A stretch of 64,000 nucleotides of DNA from CAWACP01 sp963780655. Lineage in GTDB: Bacteria; Acidobacteriota; Terriglobia; Bryobacterales; Bryobacteraceae. Every line of letters begins with the position of its first letter. Within the stretch, counting starts at the first letter, position 1. Location: the NCBI GenBank assembly GCA_963780655.1, contig CAWACP010000013.1, positions 62,001-126,000 of the forward strand, in the 5' to 3' direction. The notes beneath the pieces were generated by a model. That model did not search any database. It saw only the letters and a program-made list of their open reading frames with translations, and had not been told where the DNA came from. Positions 1 through 9,815 of this stretch are shown here, piece after piece. Made by a program: the position numbers and the translations under genes.

Positions 1-1149
1 ATCGACAGCGGCGCCGATTACACCGATACCGAGAGTCCGCACTATCTCAACTACTACCGGCGCACCGTTGCGCACAACAGCATGCTGGTTTACGAGCCCG
101 GCGAGAAGTTCTTCTGGTCGGAGAATGTTCTGCCAGCGGCGAACGACGGCGGCCAGCGCATGGACTCTTCGCGCTTCTGGAACACCATCCGGAGCCTCGA
201 GGACTGGCGCCAGACGGAAGACATCTGGGATCTGGCGCGAATGCGCACGGTGGACTACGTGCCCGGTTCTTATCACTACGCGCTTGGTGATGCCACGCGG
301 GCGTATCAGCCTTCCAAGCTCACGAAGTTCACGCGCGAGTTGCTCTACGACCCGCGCGCGAACGTCCTGTTTGTATTCGATCACGTGCATGCCACGCGGC
401 CCGACTTTCGCAAGGTGTGGCTGCTGCACGGCGTGAACGAACCGGCGATGCAGGGCGATTCATTCCGCTTCCACGAGGGCGGCGGCGAGCTTGTGGTGCA
501 TGCGCTGCTGCCTCGGGGGCACGTGATCACGCCCCGCGGCGGGCCGGGACAGGATTTCTGGACGCCGGGCGACGAGAACGGCGGAGCGTGGGGATCGGGC
601 GAGAACTGGCCTCTCGATCCGCCCGAAGGCGGCCCGTTTCCCTCCGATCCGCGCCTGCACAACATGTGGACGAAGTTCTACGATTACGACCGGATGCTCC
701 CATCGAACCGGCAGAACGTCGTGCCCGGCGCGTGGCGCGTGGAGGTCTCGCCGGCCGAGTTTCGGGAGAACGACGTATTCCTGCACGTCATCGAGATTGG
801 CGACCGCGGGATGAAGGCCAGTCGCGTGGAAGCGCTCGAGGGCGTGAATGTCGCCGGCGCGCTGGTGGCGGGTGGAAGCGTGGCGCTGTTCGCGGATGCG
901 CCCGCGCCACTGCTTTCAGCCGAGGTGACTCTGCCCGACGTTCCCCGCCGCAGGCTGATCCTCACGAGCCTGGAACCCGAAGCGGTTTACGAGATCCATT
1001 TCTCCGGGCCGAATATCCCGTCGTCGCCGTCTGCCGTGCCGCCGGGCATTCCGATCGGAACCGTGCGAGCGAGGGCGAACGGTAAAGGCGTACTGCACGT
1101 GGACCTCGACCATGCCGGCAACGAGCGGCTGCGGATCACGCGCGTGTAG
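1..1149 (+). CDS. Heparinase II/III-like polysaccharide lyase, 5'-partial
   Basis: The reading frame is open from base 1, so the N-terminus lies outside the window; 382 residues are visible. The first residues (IDSGADYTDTESPHYLNYYR then TVAHNSMLVY) match the beta-sandwich part of heparinase II/III lyases, where a conserved RRTVAHNS-type segment follows the helical domain. The rest is an all-beta tail ending in a Gly-rich segment. Such enzymes cleave uronic-acid polysaccharides by beta-elimination in the periplasm or outside the cell. It converges on the putative glycosidase at 1176-2738 and sits beside a TonB receptor locus, which fits polysaccharide degradation. The substrate cannot be told. 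The family call is from motif recognition and is fairly secure; the catalytic residues would lie upstream. Confidence 0.75.
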   Translation: MDSGADYTDTESPHYLNYYRRTVAHNSMLVYEPGEKFFWSENVLPAANDGGQRMDSSRFWNTIRSLEDWRQTEDIWDLARMRTVDYVPGSYHYALGDATRAYQPSKLTKFTRELLYDPRANVLFVFDHVHATRPDFRKVWLLHGVNEPAMQGDSFRFHEGGGELVVHALLPRGHVITPRGGPGQDFWTPGDENGGAWGSGENWPLDPPEGGPFPSDPRLHNMWTKFYDYDRMLPSNRQNVVPGAWRVEVSPAEFRENDVFLHVIEIGDRGMKASRVEALEGVNVAGALVAGGSVALFADAPAPLLSAEVTLPDVPRRRLILTSLEPEAVYEIHFSGPNIPSSPSAVPPGIPIGTVRARANGKGVLHVDLDHAGNERLRITRV

Positions 1150-1175
1150 AGGCCGATCCGGATCGCCCAGCGCCT

Positions 1176-2738
1176 TCAGATGCCTTTGCGCCAGTCGGCA
1201 TCCGATTGCTTCTTGACGGCGACCTGATATCGTCCGTCCGCCTGCAGCGGTTGCTCGCAGGCCCAGCGGACCGGACGGCGTACGCCGGCCTTCGCTTCGA
1301 TCTCCGCGCGCAGATACACGGCCTGCCCTTCGAGCTCTCTCGGGACCAGGAACGCAGCCTCGCGCGTTTTGCCTCCGTAGGGATGGCCTGGGTCGAGGCT
1401 GCCTCCCGCGATGACTCGTCCGTCAGCCGCCTCCACATAGACTCGCAACGCGCCGGGCACGCCGGCCACACCGTCGTTTGCAAACGCGATGACCAGTTCG
1501 TTCATGCCATACCGTTTTCGCTGCCAGATCCAGGATGGCCGCACGCGATAGCCCATGCGCTGTCCCAGCCGGCTAAATCCACGTGGGTATCGTTCGTTGT
1601 AGCGGGCGAGATTGTCGGCCTCTGTCCAGAGCGCCCAGTAATTGGCGCCGAGGTCCAGGACGTGCAGCATCTGCACTTCAAGCATGTTCACGCCCGCCGC
1701 ATCGAGCGGCAGATAGCCCGGCTCCTGCGCATCGTATTTACGGAAGTAGCCGTCTTCGAGTATCGACGCGAGCCACGGCGGACGGTTGGCCAGCGCATCG
1801 ATCTGCTCCGGCTCTTCCACCAGAATGCTGTCTGAGCGCAGCCAGCCTCCCGAGCGCACCAAAAGGTCGATCACTTCGCGGTTGCCAACACTGCTGATGT
1901 CGGGCTGAGTGTTCACGGCCAGTTGCGCGCGCCGGAAGCTCTTCACCTGGAGCTGCGCCATTCCGACCATAGTGCGTTCCGCGGTCGCATAGTCCGGGAA
2001 AGGGCTGGGGAGATTATTGGTATGCGACTCGCCCCAGAAGCCGTACTGCATCAAGTCGATCCACTCGATGAGCGGATTGCTGTCGAACTCGGCGGCCAGC
2101 AATTCGGTGAGATCGCGGAAGGCTTTCTGAAACTCCGGATGATCGTAGCGCGGTTCTCGAAATTTGAACGGACCGTACTCGGGCATGCTCCCGATCTCGA
2201 CCACCGGGACCTTCGCCTGCACGAAATCCGGCATGGCGAGATACTTCGGCTGGCCTACCGTGTTGGACAGCATGACTCGGAAGGAGACACGCTTGCCGTA
2301 GCGCTTCGCCGCGTCGAACGTCAGGGCCCAGATCGGCGACAGATCCAGCCTGCCGGGACGCTGCTGCACATCGCGCCAATCACAGCGGATGTAGAGCACG
2401 TCGACGAACGGCAGGCGCGCCATTTTTTCCACGTGCTGTTCCAGCGACTCACGGCCGGCTCGGGCGGCGAGCGACGGACCGCTTTCTTCCGCCGCGTAGC
2501 CGACGAGGCCCAGTCCGAAGTTGGGCACGGGCTTCTCGGATGGCGTGGTGGCGGCGACGGTGAACCAGCCCTCGTCCTGCTCGATACCGAACGGGCCCTG
2601 GTTGAGCCGGTCGGTGATCCGCGGTCCGCAGCCGAAATCGTAGCCGGACCAGAGATGGGTCGGCACATCGGCGGCAAGTCTGCCGCCGGCAAGCGCGGGC
2701 ACAGCGGCAGCCGTCTTGATCCAGTCGCGTCTTCGCAT
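1176..2738 (-). CDS. Tat-exported putative glycoside hydrolase (TIM-barrel type)
   Basis: A 520-residue protein with a twin-arginine-type signal at the N-terminus (MRRRDWIKTAAAVPALAGG). The core has features of a retaining TIM-barrel glycosidase or DUF4832-like protein: an early strand ending in YIRCDWRDVQQ, a SFRVM strand, a strand with EWIDLMQYGFWGE and a late strand with YWALWTEADN. The last ~110 residues form a beta domain of the kind found at the end of GH42-like and DUF4832 proteins. It starts 3 bases after the stop of the DUF5107/TPR gene upstream, so the two are almost certainly co-transcribed. Role inferred: export-dependent glycan hydrolysis in the periplasm. I cannot assign a CAZy family. 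Confidence 0.6.
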   Translation of the reverse strand: MRRRDWIKTAAAVPALAGGRLAADVPTHLWSGYDFGCGPRITDRLNQGPFGIEQDEGWFTVAATTPSEKPVPNFGLGLVGYAAEESGPSLAARAGRESLEQHVEKMARLPFVDVLYIRCDWRDVQQRPGRLDLSPIWALTFDAAKRYGKRVSFRVMLSNTVGQPKYLAMPDFVQAKVPVVEIGSMPEYGPFKFREPRYDHPEFQKAFRDLTELLAAEFDSNPLIEWIDLMQYGFWGESHTNNLPSPFPDYATAERTMVGMAQLQVKSFRRAQLAVNTQPDISSVGNREVIDLLVRSGGWLRSDSILVEEPEQIDALANRPPWLASILEDGYFRKYDAQEPGYLPLDAAGVNMLEVQMLHVLDLGANYWALWTEADNLARYNERYPRGFSRLGQRMGYRVRPSWIWQRKRYGMNELVIAFANDGVAGVPGALRVYVEAADGRVIAGGSLDPGHPYGGKTREAAFLVPRELEGQAVYLRAEIEAKAGVRRPVRWACEQPLQADGRYQVAVKKQSDADWRKGI

Positions 2739-2741
2739 CTT

Positions 2742-5700
2742 TCAGCGTCCGGCGATCCGCGTTCCGCTCTCTGCCATCGCCACGCGGGTCAAATGCCACG
2801 CGAGCAAGCGGTCAGGCAGCAGCAGAGCCTGAGTGAATCGCTGGCGCGCCGTTTCCGTCCTGCCAAGCTCAGCGTAGATGGTTCCGGCCACGTACATCCC
2901 CCAGCTACCGAGGTACCCGTGATCGATGCCCTCTTCGGCAGGGGCCACCGCGGCCTCCAGCTTCCGCCGCCATGCCGCGTCGTCGTAGCCGGGCAATTCG
3001 CGCGCGGCCCGATGCGCCCACATCAGGTCCGCCGGCAGCGCGGATTTCGCCGCTCGTCCAAACAGCCCCAGCGCCTCGTCTCGATGTCCGCACCGCGATT
3101 CCACACTGCCAAGCAGATACTCAGTCCTCGCGGATTGAACGAATGGATCGAGACCCTGCTGCGTGAAATCCAGACCGGGAACGGCCGCGCCGATACCTCC
3201 GGCGATCGCCAGAGCTGCGTCGCACTTGCCGGCGTCAGCCAGGGCGAGAGCGTGCCGAGCCTTCACCTCGATCCAGACTCCGCGCACGTTCGTGCCGCCT
3301 TCGCGGCGAGGGAAGAAACGATTCCGGAACAGCGCCTCCGCCGCGTCAAACTCTCCGGCTTCGGCGTGACTGAGCGCCAGCTCGTAGACAAGATCGGCGG
3401 GCATGGACGCGAGGTCGGGATAGCGTTCCAGAGCCTTGATTCGGTCCGTCGCGGGTCCGGCGAGCAGGCTGATCGCCTGATCCATGCCGAAGTAGAGGGC
3501 GACGTTCGAAGGATCGGCCGCCACGCCTTCGCGAAACGCTTCGAGCGCCTGGCCAGGCTCGTTTTTCACGTTCAGCAGCACGCGTCCGATGTCGGCATGA
3601 AGCACCGGCAGCCGCGGATTCAGACGCCGGGCCTTTGCCCACGCGTCCAGAGCGGCCTCGGTCTGGCCGCGCGAGAAGTAATGCGTGCCCAGCAGATACT
3701 CCGCGGTCGCGTCGTTCGGATTGGCGCGGCTGGCTGCCTCCAGAACCGCCAGCGTCTCAGCTCCGCTCGGAAAGACATACAGCGTCGAGAGCTTCTCCGC
3801 CCTTGCGAAGTCAGCCGCCGGCGATTCGCCGAGTTTGGCTCGGCAGTACCCGCGATAGTAAGCCACCAGCGGATGGTTCTGCGGCAGCAAGGCGCCCGGC
3901 TCGCTTTCGTCGGCCGGAACGGCCGAGTACTCCCGCGACAACACGTCCAGCGCACGCTCGTACAGGCCCAGACGCATGTACTCGGCCGCGATGTTCAATA
4001 CGCGGTCGGGATCAGCGGCAAGGACGCGAAGCAGGTCGGGATCGCCGCCGAGCTTTTTCGCAGTTTCAAGACGCAGGAACAGGCTCGGCACGGATTGCAG
4101 AGTGCGGTTAGCGAGCGCCGACGCGTCGGAGCCGCGGCCGAGTGCGTTCTCCAGCGCCACTGTTTCCTCCGACACGCGGACGTCACCGTCCAGCGCAGTG
4201 AGAAGTCCCAGAGCCTCCTCGCGATGTCCTTCCCGCGCCAGCAATTCCGCCAGACGCAGGGAGCCTGCCTCCCGGTATGCCGGCATGCGTGAAGCAGCTT
4301 CGTACGCGGCGCGGGCCTGCCGGGTCTGGCCGACACCCTCATGAGCGAGCCCGAGATAGTACGCCACCTCCGGGTCCTGAGTAGCGCGTGCCTGAGCAGG
4401 CTCGAGCAAGCGCACGGCTTCGTCATAGCGCAGCAGACCTGCGGACAGGCGGCCGGCAGCCTTCAACAGCGCGAAGCTCTGGGGATACTTCGCCAGCGCC
4501 GCGGTATAAGTATCCATTGCCACCAGAAGCTTGCCGTTCAGCTCTTCGTCCTTGCCCGCTTCCACCCAGTCGTCCTCGGTACGCTGATCCGGCGGCGGCG
4601 CTGTCCACGCCTTTTGCGGACCCCTGTGGATCTCGGCGACCGGGGTCCAGTCGTATTCGCCCTCGGTGTGACGCAGGATCACCGCGCCGCCGCCATCGCG
4701 CACCTCCACGGTGTAGAGGGCGGACGAAGCGGGATGCACATCCTTCATCCACGTGTGTACGGGAGCGAGATCGGCCTTCTCCTCTGCAACCGCGCGATCT
4801 CCATTCAGAATGCGAACGGTTGCGCCTGGGTACGCGCGATTGACGTTCAGACCAACGTTCAGCGTGTCGCCGCTTCGGCTGAGATGGACCACGCCGGCAA
4901 GGTTTGCCCGTGAGATGCCGCCGATGCCGCGCACAGGCATCCAGTATTCGGCGAAGCGGATGATTTGCCTCGGATCGAGGAACGCGTAGGTTTCCTGATT
5001 GCGGAAGAGGCCGGCCTGCACCTCCACGTAAGCGCTGTTGTTATCCGAGAGCGCCTTGCGCCAGTCGAGGCCGTCCGCATCCGCGCCAAAGGACCAGACC
5101 TTCTTGCCAGGCAAAGCCCCGTAATCGGCGTAGTGCACCGTGCCGGTGCGAGTGTCGGGACGCCACACGCCCATGAACGGCTCCCGGCTGCCATACACGA
5201 ATCGCGAAACCGGTCCGTAGATCTGGTTCCGAATAATGCTGAGGTCCGTGCCGGTAGAGTCCACCGGCCATGTATCCACGTCCGCGAAGCCATGCGCCGC
5301 GCTGAACCGCATGGGGTAGGAGATGCGCGAATCGTCCTTCACTTCGAGTCCGGCGTTGTTCCACCAATAAAACCTGTGACGCACGTCGCTGCGATTGTTC
5401 AGGGTGACGTGTTCTTCAAATACGGTACTGCCGGGGCGTAACACCAGCTCGACAGTCCACTCCATGCCGTAGTTTCGGTCGATATTGCCCACGCGGACCC
5501 AGGCGCTGCCATCGTCGCTGCGCCCGTATGAATATGGAACGGGCGACATGGACACCCAGTTGTGCGATACCGGAAAGTTGAATTCGACGCCAAATGCCGC
5601 CCACGCTCCGCGATAGCCGATGTTCGCCTTCTTGATCGATGGGTTCGCATAGAACATCGACTGGCCGCTGATCTTATCGACGCACGTGTACAGGTGTCCT

Positions 5701-5984
5701 CCGATGTCCGGCAGGACCGAGCATTTGAGGTATTCGTTCTCCAGATACACGGCGCGCCAGGCATGATCTGCGCGCCGGCCGGTAAGATCCTCGCGCAGCG
5801 TGTACGGGTAGTTGAAGCGCGTGCCGGAGAACTGGTCAAAAGGCGGATTCCTGTCCGGCGACCCTTCTTCATAGGTTGGCAATGTCAGCGTGCCTTCCCA
5901 GACCCGAACATCCGCGCACACCGTGCTCACACCCAGGCCCAGCGCGGCGGCGATCGTCAACAGAGAACGAAAACTCATTGTCAT
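2742..5984 (-). CDS. Secreted DUF5107 / TPR-repeat protein
   Basis: A 1080-residue protein. ATGs at 5984 and 5978 both put a normal signal peptide first (MSFRSLLTIAAALGLG...VCA), so longer in-frame starts reaching into the receptor gene are rejected. Residues ~30-340 look like DUF5107, a galactose-mutarotase-like beta-sandwich common in carbohydrate loci; recognisable segments are LPDIGGHLYTCVDKISGQ, FEEHVTLNNRSDVRHRFYWW and FAEYWMPVRGIGG. A short beta domain follows, and residues ~470-1060 are tetratricopeptide repeats. Likely periplasmic, binding or presenting glycans taken up through the neighbouring receptor. No clear Shine-Dalgarno sequence precedes the start. An intrinsic terminator lies only 13 bases upstream of it (see 5998-6027), so expression may be uncoupled from the receptor or controlled by read-through. 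Confidence 0.75.
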   Translation of the reverse strand: MTMSFRSLLTIAAALGLGVSTVCADVRVWEGTLTLPTYEEGSPDRNPPFDQFSGTRFNYPYTLREDLTGRRADHAWRAVYLENEYLKCSVLPDIGGHLYTCVDKISGQSMFYANPSIKKANIGYRGAWAAFGVEFNFPVSHNWVSMSPVPYSYGRSDDGSAWVRVGNIDRNYGMEWTVELVLRPGSTVFEEHVTLNNRSDVRHRFYWWNNAGLEVKDDSRISYPMRFSAAHGFADVDTWPVDSTGTDLSIIRNQIYGPVSRFVYGSREPFMGVWRPDTRTGTVHYADYGALPGKKVWSFGADADGLDWRKALSDNNSAYVEVQAGLFRNQETYAFLDPRQIIRFAEYWMPVRGIGGISRANLAGVVHLSRSGDTLNVGLNVNRAYPGATVRILNGDRAVAEEKADLAPVHTWMKDVHPASSALYTVEVRDGGGAVILRHTEGEYDWTPVAEIHRGPQKAWTAPPPDQRTEDDWVEAGKDEELNGKLLVAMDTYTAALAKYPQSFALLKAAGRLSAGLLRYDEAVRLLEPAQARATQDPEVAYYLGLAHEGVGQTRQARAAYEAASRMPAYREAGSLRLAELLAREGHREEALGLLTALDGDVRVSEETVALENALGRGSDASALANRTLQSVPSLFLRLETAKKLGGDPDLLRVLAADPDRVLNIAAEYMRLGLYERALDVLSREYSAVPADESEPGALLPQNHPLVAYYRGYCRAKLGESPAADFARAEKLSTLYVFPSGAETLAVLEAASRANPNDATAEYLLGTHYFSRGQTEAALDAWAKARRLNPRLPVLHADIGRVLLNVKNEPGQALEAFREGVAADPSNVALYFGMDQAISLLAGPATDRIKALERYPDLASMPADLVYELALSHAEAGEFDAAEALFRNRFFPRREGGTNVRGVWIEVKARHALALADAGKCDAALAIAGGIGAAVPGLDFTQQGLDPFVQSARTEYLLGSVESRCGHRDEALGLFGRAAKSALPADLMWAHRAARELPGYDDAAWRRKLEAAVAPAEEGIDHGYLGSWGMYVAGTIYAELGRTETARQRFTQALLLPDRLLAWHLTRVAMAESGTRIAGR

Positions 5985-5997
5985 TTGATTCGATTCG

Positions 5998-6027
5998 AAA
6001 AAAAGCGGCAGGACGGTTCCCTGCCGC
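5998..6027 (-). terminator. Intrinsic terminator or attenuator before the DUF5107 gene
   Basis: On the minus strand, GCGGCAGG (6027-6020) pairs perfectly with CCTGCCGC (6012-6005) across a 7-base loop and is followed at once by seven T residues (6004-5998). This is a textbook rho-independent terminator for the receptor transcript. It lies 13 bases before the DUF5107 start codon, so it could equally act as a leader attenuator for that gene. Confidence 0.75.
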
Positions 6028-6052
6028 AGGTTAAACAAGTCAATAATCGGCC

Positions 6053-6082
6053 AATGGAGCAGGCGAAAATGCCTGCTCCATT
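6053..6082 (-). terminator. Perfect 12-bp stem-loop after the TonB receptor gene
   Basis: AATGGAGCAGGC (6053-6064), loop GAAAAT, and GCCTGCTCCATT (6071-6082) form a perfect 12-bp stem 18 bases after the receptor stop codon. It has no T-run. It probably protects the receptor mRNA 3' end or acts together with the second hairpin at 5998-6027. Confidence 0.6.
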
Positions 6083-6100
6083 GCAACGGCTGATCGATTT

Positions 6101-9100
6101 CTAGAAGGTCAGCCGCGCTGCGAACTGGAGAACGCGCGGACCATCCGCGTCGCTGGTGATCGTGCCAAAGAGGGAGCCGTCTCCAAGACTCGTATCCGGA
6201 TCGCCGCGCACCACCCTGTTGAAGACGTTGTAAGCGTCGGCGCGAAGCTGCAGGGTAAACCGTTCGTTTATTCGCGTGTCCTTGATAAGGCCGCCAGTCT
6301 CGATCTGGCCCCATGGTCCTCTGACACCAGACAGGAAGCGCGGTACATCTCCCAGAGTAAGTGCGTAACCGTAGTTAGGCGAGGTGGGCACATCGGTGAA
6401 GGCCGCCGGGTTGAGATAAGGCGTACCGTTGACCGTGTCGATTCCGCTTGATGAAACGGTCAGCGGCTGGCCGGGAACGAAGTTCGGCCGAATGCCCGGA
6501 TTGTTGAGGCCACTGCCGACAGTTCCCGAGATGGCCAGGGGATCTCCGGAATGGTAGTTCTGGATCATGGTGATCTGCCAGCCGGAGAACAGCCGGTCCC
6601 ATTTCCCGGTGGAGTTCAGGAACTTGTGTCCATGCCCCAAAGGCAGCTCGTAAATCCAGGTGAATTTGAAGTAATTGGTGAAGTCAAAGCCGGCGATCGA
6701 TTTTTCCAGCTTCATGTTGTAGATGTCCTGGAAAGTGCCACCGGAACCATAGATGGCCGAGTCAGCGTCGGTCAGCGTCTTCGACCAGGTATAGGACGCA
6801 ATGAACGTCAGCCCGTGCGAGGACTGTTTTCTGCCGGTCAGCTGGAGCGAGTGAAAGGTGGAACTGCCGTTGTTCGGCATATTATTGTTGATAAACGAGT
6901 ACTGCGGGTACGGCTGCAGCGCGATGGCTACCGTGGTACCGGTGGGGTTGTTTTCGAAACTGGGGAACGGCAGTTTGGTAACGCCGTATTTGGCCAGAAC
7001 CGCCGCTGTCGCAGGGTTGGCCAGGTCGGTTGCCAGATCGTCGTTGAGGATGTCGCCGAGGCCAAGGTATTTGGTCGGAACCTGATCGAGGTTGTAGTTC
7101 TGCTCCAGGTCGCCCTGAATCAAACGCGTGCCTTTGGAGCCTACATAGTTGGCCTCCACCAGGATGTCATGCGGCGCCTGGAACTGGAACCCTGCGCTCC
7201 AGTTCTGTATATAGGGCAGCGCCAGTGAATTGCCGGGCAGTACGTCGATGTAGCCGCCATTGACCTGGGCAGGGTCGTAGTTAGGGAGGCTTCCGGTGTA
7301 AGCATGCACCCCAACCTGAGCCCCGGAAGGCAGGGCCGCGCCACCGAGCTGCGACAGGTAGATTACCGGATCCGATTTGAATCCCGTGGCCGAGGTTCCC
7401 GCATTCAGCGAGATCTCGTCATTGAACCCGTTGATATTCTGCGTTCCGTAACCGAACTCGATATTGGGATCATAGTTGATCCCATATCCACCGCGGAAAA
7501 CCAGTTTGTCAGTGATCTGGTACGCGAGCCCAAAACGGGGTGCGAACAGCTTGAAATCCCAGTTCTGGAACGAGTCGCGGTGGAGACAGTTCGAGGCCGG
7601 GCAATTGCCCAGGAACGCCAGAGCGCCAGGATAACCGTCAGCGCCCGGGTTCGGAATGCTGGGATCGAAGCCGGACATGCGGTCGAATATTTCCTTCTTT
7701 GGAACTGGCAATTCCCAGCGGACTCCGATGTTCAGAGTAAGCTTCGGGGAAACCTTGTAATCGTCCTGCGCGAAGAACGAGTACTGCCCGATTCGATAGC
7801 CCGGCTCCGTCGTGTAGATGCCGCGGCTTGCGGAATTAGCGGCTCCCATCAGGAAACTGGCGATGGGGTTGCCGGTGCTGGAGGTGAATCCGGGAAGATT
7901 CGTTGACGTACTGCTGAAATTGAAAGTGCCGCCGATGTCGGACTTGTCCAGAGTGTTATAGCGGTAGCGAATAAACTGCGCGCCCAGTTTGATGCTGTGC
8001 TTTCCGACAACGTGAGTAAAGGTGTCCAGATACACATAGCTCTCGGAGAGCTCGTTGGTCGCGCAGCCCACCCCGAACTGCTTCTGAAGGGCCGTGATGG
8101 AATTGTTGCCGGCGCTGAATTTAAGGGGTGAAAAGCAGGTCGGGTCCGTACCTGAAACATCCAGCGCGTACTTTGCGTCGCCGGAGACGCCGTTGAGATC
8201 GGGGAACCGATTGTAGCCGGCCGACAACAGGTTAATCGTGGAAGGGCTGATAGTCCACGTATACTGTATGCGCGCTTCCGGGCCGCCATTCACCTGTTCC
8301 TTGATGGAATTCAGCGGATAGCCCGGGAATGGCGCGAAAGTGGTTCCGACGCGGTTGAAGCGGTCGCGCGCATTCCAACTAAGCGATCCGCTCAGCCTCA
8401 TGTTGTCGTTGATAGTGTGATCAACCTTGAAGCTTCCCTTGTCCTCCTTGAAAATCGGACAACATGTACCGGTGAACGTGGGTTGGTTGCGGATGTTGCC
8501 CGGGAATTCGGGCGTTGGGAACAGCTTCAGGAGGGGCAGCACTGCCGTGCTGAAATAGCCCTGCGGGATCACGTTCAACTGGCCGTTGTTCTGAAACGGG
8601 TCGCGGATGATTGCCGACGCGCTGCTGTTGTTGACCAACCCTGTGACCGGGTCCACTGCCCCGGCCGCGACATTACGAGTTGTCGTGGGGTTGTACAGTT
8701 CGTTTTTGAATACCGGCCGTCCGAGCGCGTCCGTACCCACCTGGGCGCCCAGCCAGGAGCTGAAATCTCCGCCCAGCATCGCTTGCGTCGGCAAGGTCGT
8801 CTTCCCGCCGAGTTCGAATTCATGCTTGCGATTGCCTTCCCAGGCGAGAAAGAAAAACGTTTTGTCCTTCCGAACGGGTCCGCCGAAGGTGGCGCCGAAA
8901 TCATTCTGTTTGATGCTGCTCTTCGGCTGGCTCGCGGCGTTCTCATCGAAGCCCGCCGCATTGAAAATCGGATTCTCATTGTATTCATAGGCCGAGCCGT
9001 GGAACTGGTTCGTACCCGATTTCATGGAGAAACTGGCGATGCCTCCGCCGGACTGTCCGTACTCGGCCGAGAAGTTGGTCATGACCACGCTGAATTCACC

Positions 9101-9721
9101 AATGGCGTCGGTGGAAGGGCTGAACTCCGCCAAACCATCGTTTGCGTCGAAGCGCCCGAGGGTGAGCCCGTCAATCAGGATCGAGTTGGTGAATTGCTGA
9201 CCGCCATTGATTGAGTTACCCCCGTCGGCGGAGACAGCGCCGGGCAGACTCGAGTAAATGAACGCGTCCAGCGGCCGGGCGCCGTCGCTCAAAATAAACG
9301 GCAGAGTCTGATACTCCTTCGGCGTGACGCTCTGGACGTTCTCGGCGCTGTCGGTGGTAAGGAGCGGCGCTTCCCCGATGACGGCGACCTTTTCCGATGT
9401 CGCGCCGATCTTCAGGTTGAGGTCGGCCGTGACCACCTGATCGATATTCACGACGACATTGCTCGCCACCGAGGTCTCGAAGCCAGGCGAAGCGGCTTCA
9501 ATCCGGTACGTGCCCGGCGGAACGGATATACGATAATAGCCGGCCGAGGAACTGGCTGCCCTGCTGGCAACGCCGGTGTTGATCTCGGTGGCGGTGACGG
9601 TTGCGTTTGCCACGACCGCCTGAGACTGGTCAGTCACTAGCCCGGTCAGGGCGCCATTCTGCCCGAATGCGAGGCCTGTGATCAAAAGGCATCCGCACCA
9701 AAGCAATACGAGCTTGTTCAT
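6101..9721 (-). CDS. Oar-like TonB-dependent outer-membrane receptor
   Basis: 1206 residues. The ATG at 9721 is chosen because it begins a clean signal peptide (MNKLVLLWCGCLLITGLAFG) and has AAAGGA 7 bases upstream; a GTG 21 bases earlier is less likely. Order of domains: signal 1-20; carboxypeptidase-regulatory-like beta-sandwich ~22-105 (GALTGLVTDQSQAVVANATV, then GTYRIEAASPGFET); plug ~115-235 (NGGQQFTNSILIDGL); then a 22-strand-type barrel ending in FAARLTF with the terminal aromatic residue expected of outer-membrane proteins. Acidobacteria carry many Oar-type receptors, used for uptake of large substrates with TonB/ExbB energy. Flanking glycan enzymes suggest an oligosaccharide ligand; this is inferred, not seen. 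Confidence 0.88.
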   Translation of the reverse strand: MNKLVLLWCGCLLITGLAFGQNGALTGLVTDQSQAVVANATVTATEINTGVASRAASSSAGYYRISVPPGTYRIEAASPGFETSVASNVVVNIDQVVTADLNLKIGATSEKVAVIGEAPLLTTDSAENVQSVTPKEYQTLPFILSDGARPLDAFIYSSLPGAVSADGGNSINGGQQFTNSILIDGLTLGRFDANDGLAEFSPSTDAIGEFSVVMTNFSAEYGQSGGGIASFSMKSGTNQFHGSAYEYNENPIFNAAGFDENAASQPKSSIKQNDFGATFGGPVRKDKTFFFLAWEGNRKHEFELGGKTTLPTQAMLGGDFSSWLGAQVGTDALGRPVFKNELYNPTTTRNVAAGAVDPVTGLVNNSSASAIIRDPFQNNGQLNVIPQGYFSTAVLPLLKLFPTPEFPGNIRNQPTFTGTCCPIFKEDKGSFKVDHTINDNMRLSGSLSWNARDRFNRVGTTFAPFPGYPLNSIKEQVNGGPEARIQYTWTISPSTINLLSAGYNRFPDLNGVSGDAKYALDVSGTDPTCFSPLKFSAGNNSITALQKQFGVGCATNELSESYVYLDTFTHVVGKHSIKLGAQFIRYRYNTLDKSDIGGTFNFSSTSTNLPGFTSSTGNPIASFLMGAANSASRGIYTTEPGYRIGQYSFFAQDDYKVSPKLTLNIGVRWELPVPKKEIFDRMSGFDPSIPNPGADGYPGALAFLGNCPASNCLHRDSFQNWDFKLFAPRFGLAYQITDKLVFRGGYGINYDPNIEFGYGTQNINGFNDEISLNAGTSATGFKSDPVIYLSQLGGAALPSGAQVGVHAYTGSLPNYDPAQVNGGYIDVLPGNSLALPYIQNWSAGFQFQAPHDILVEANYVGSKGTRLIQGDLEQNYNLDQVPTKYLGLGDILNDDLATDLANPATAAVLAKYGVTKLPFPSFENNPTGTTVAIALQPYPQYSFINNNMPNNGSSTFHSLQLTGRKQSSHGLTFIASYTWSKTLTDADSAIYGSGGTFQDIYNMKLEKSIAGFDFTNYFKFTWIYELPLGHGHKFLNSTGKWDRLFSGWQITMIQNYHSGDPLAISGTVGSGLNNPGIRPNFVPGQPLTVSSSGIDTVNGTPYLNPAAFTDVPTSPNYGYALTLGDVPRFLSGVRGPWGQIETGGLIKDTRINERFTLQLRADAYNVFNRVVRGDPDTSLGDGSLFGTITSDADGPRVLQFAARLTF

Positions 9722-9785
9722 CAGGACATCCTTTCGCGTCACGTCCGAAGCATGGAACAGTGACGTTTGTTTGCGTATAACATCG

Positions 9786-9815
9786 TTTATATTCCTTTCC
9801 TTGGCCGTTTGTCGA
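9786..9815 (-). promoter_or_regulatory. Candidate sigma70 promoter of the TonB receptor gene
   Basis: On the minus strand, TCGACA (9815-9810) and TATAAA (9791-9786) are separated by 18 bases, each one mismatch from consensus. The predicted transcript starts near 9779, giving a leader of about 57 bases. This lies in the 341-base divergent region between the receptor (minus) and the GH20-like gene (plus), which otherwise holds only the operator-like palindrome at 10013-10026. Confidence 0.4.

Noticed and set aside
1923..4292. 789-codon open frame on the plus strand
   Set aside because: Antisense to the glycosidase and DUF5107/TPR genes; product is Arg/His/Gln-rich with no domain, a by-product of high-GC codon bias.
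6551..9214. Several plus-strand frames of 200-265 codons
   Set aside because: Antisense to the TonB receptor, whose signal peptide, plug and barrel are unmistakable.
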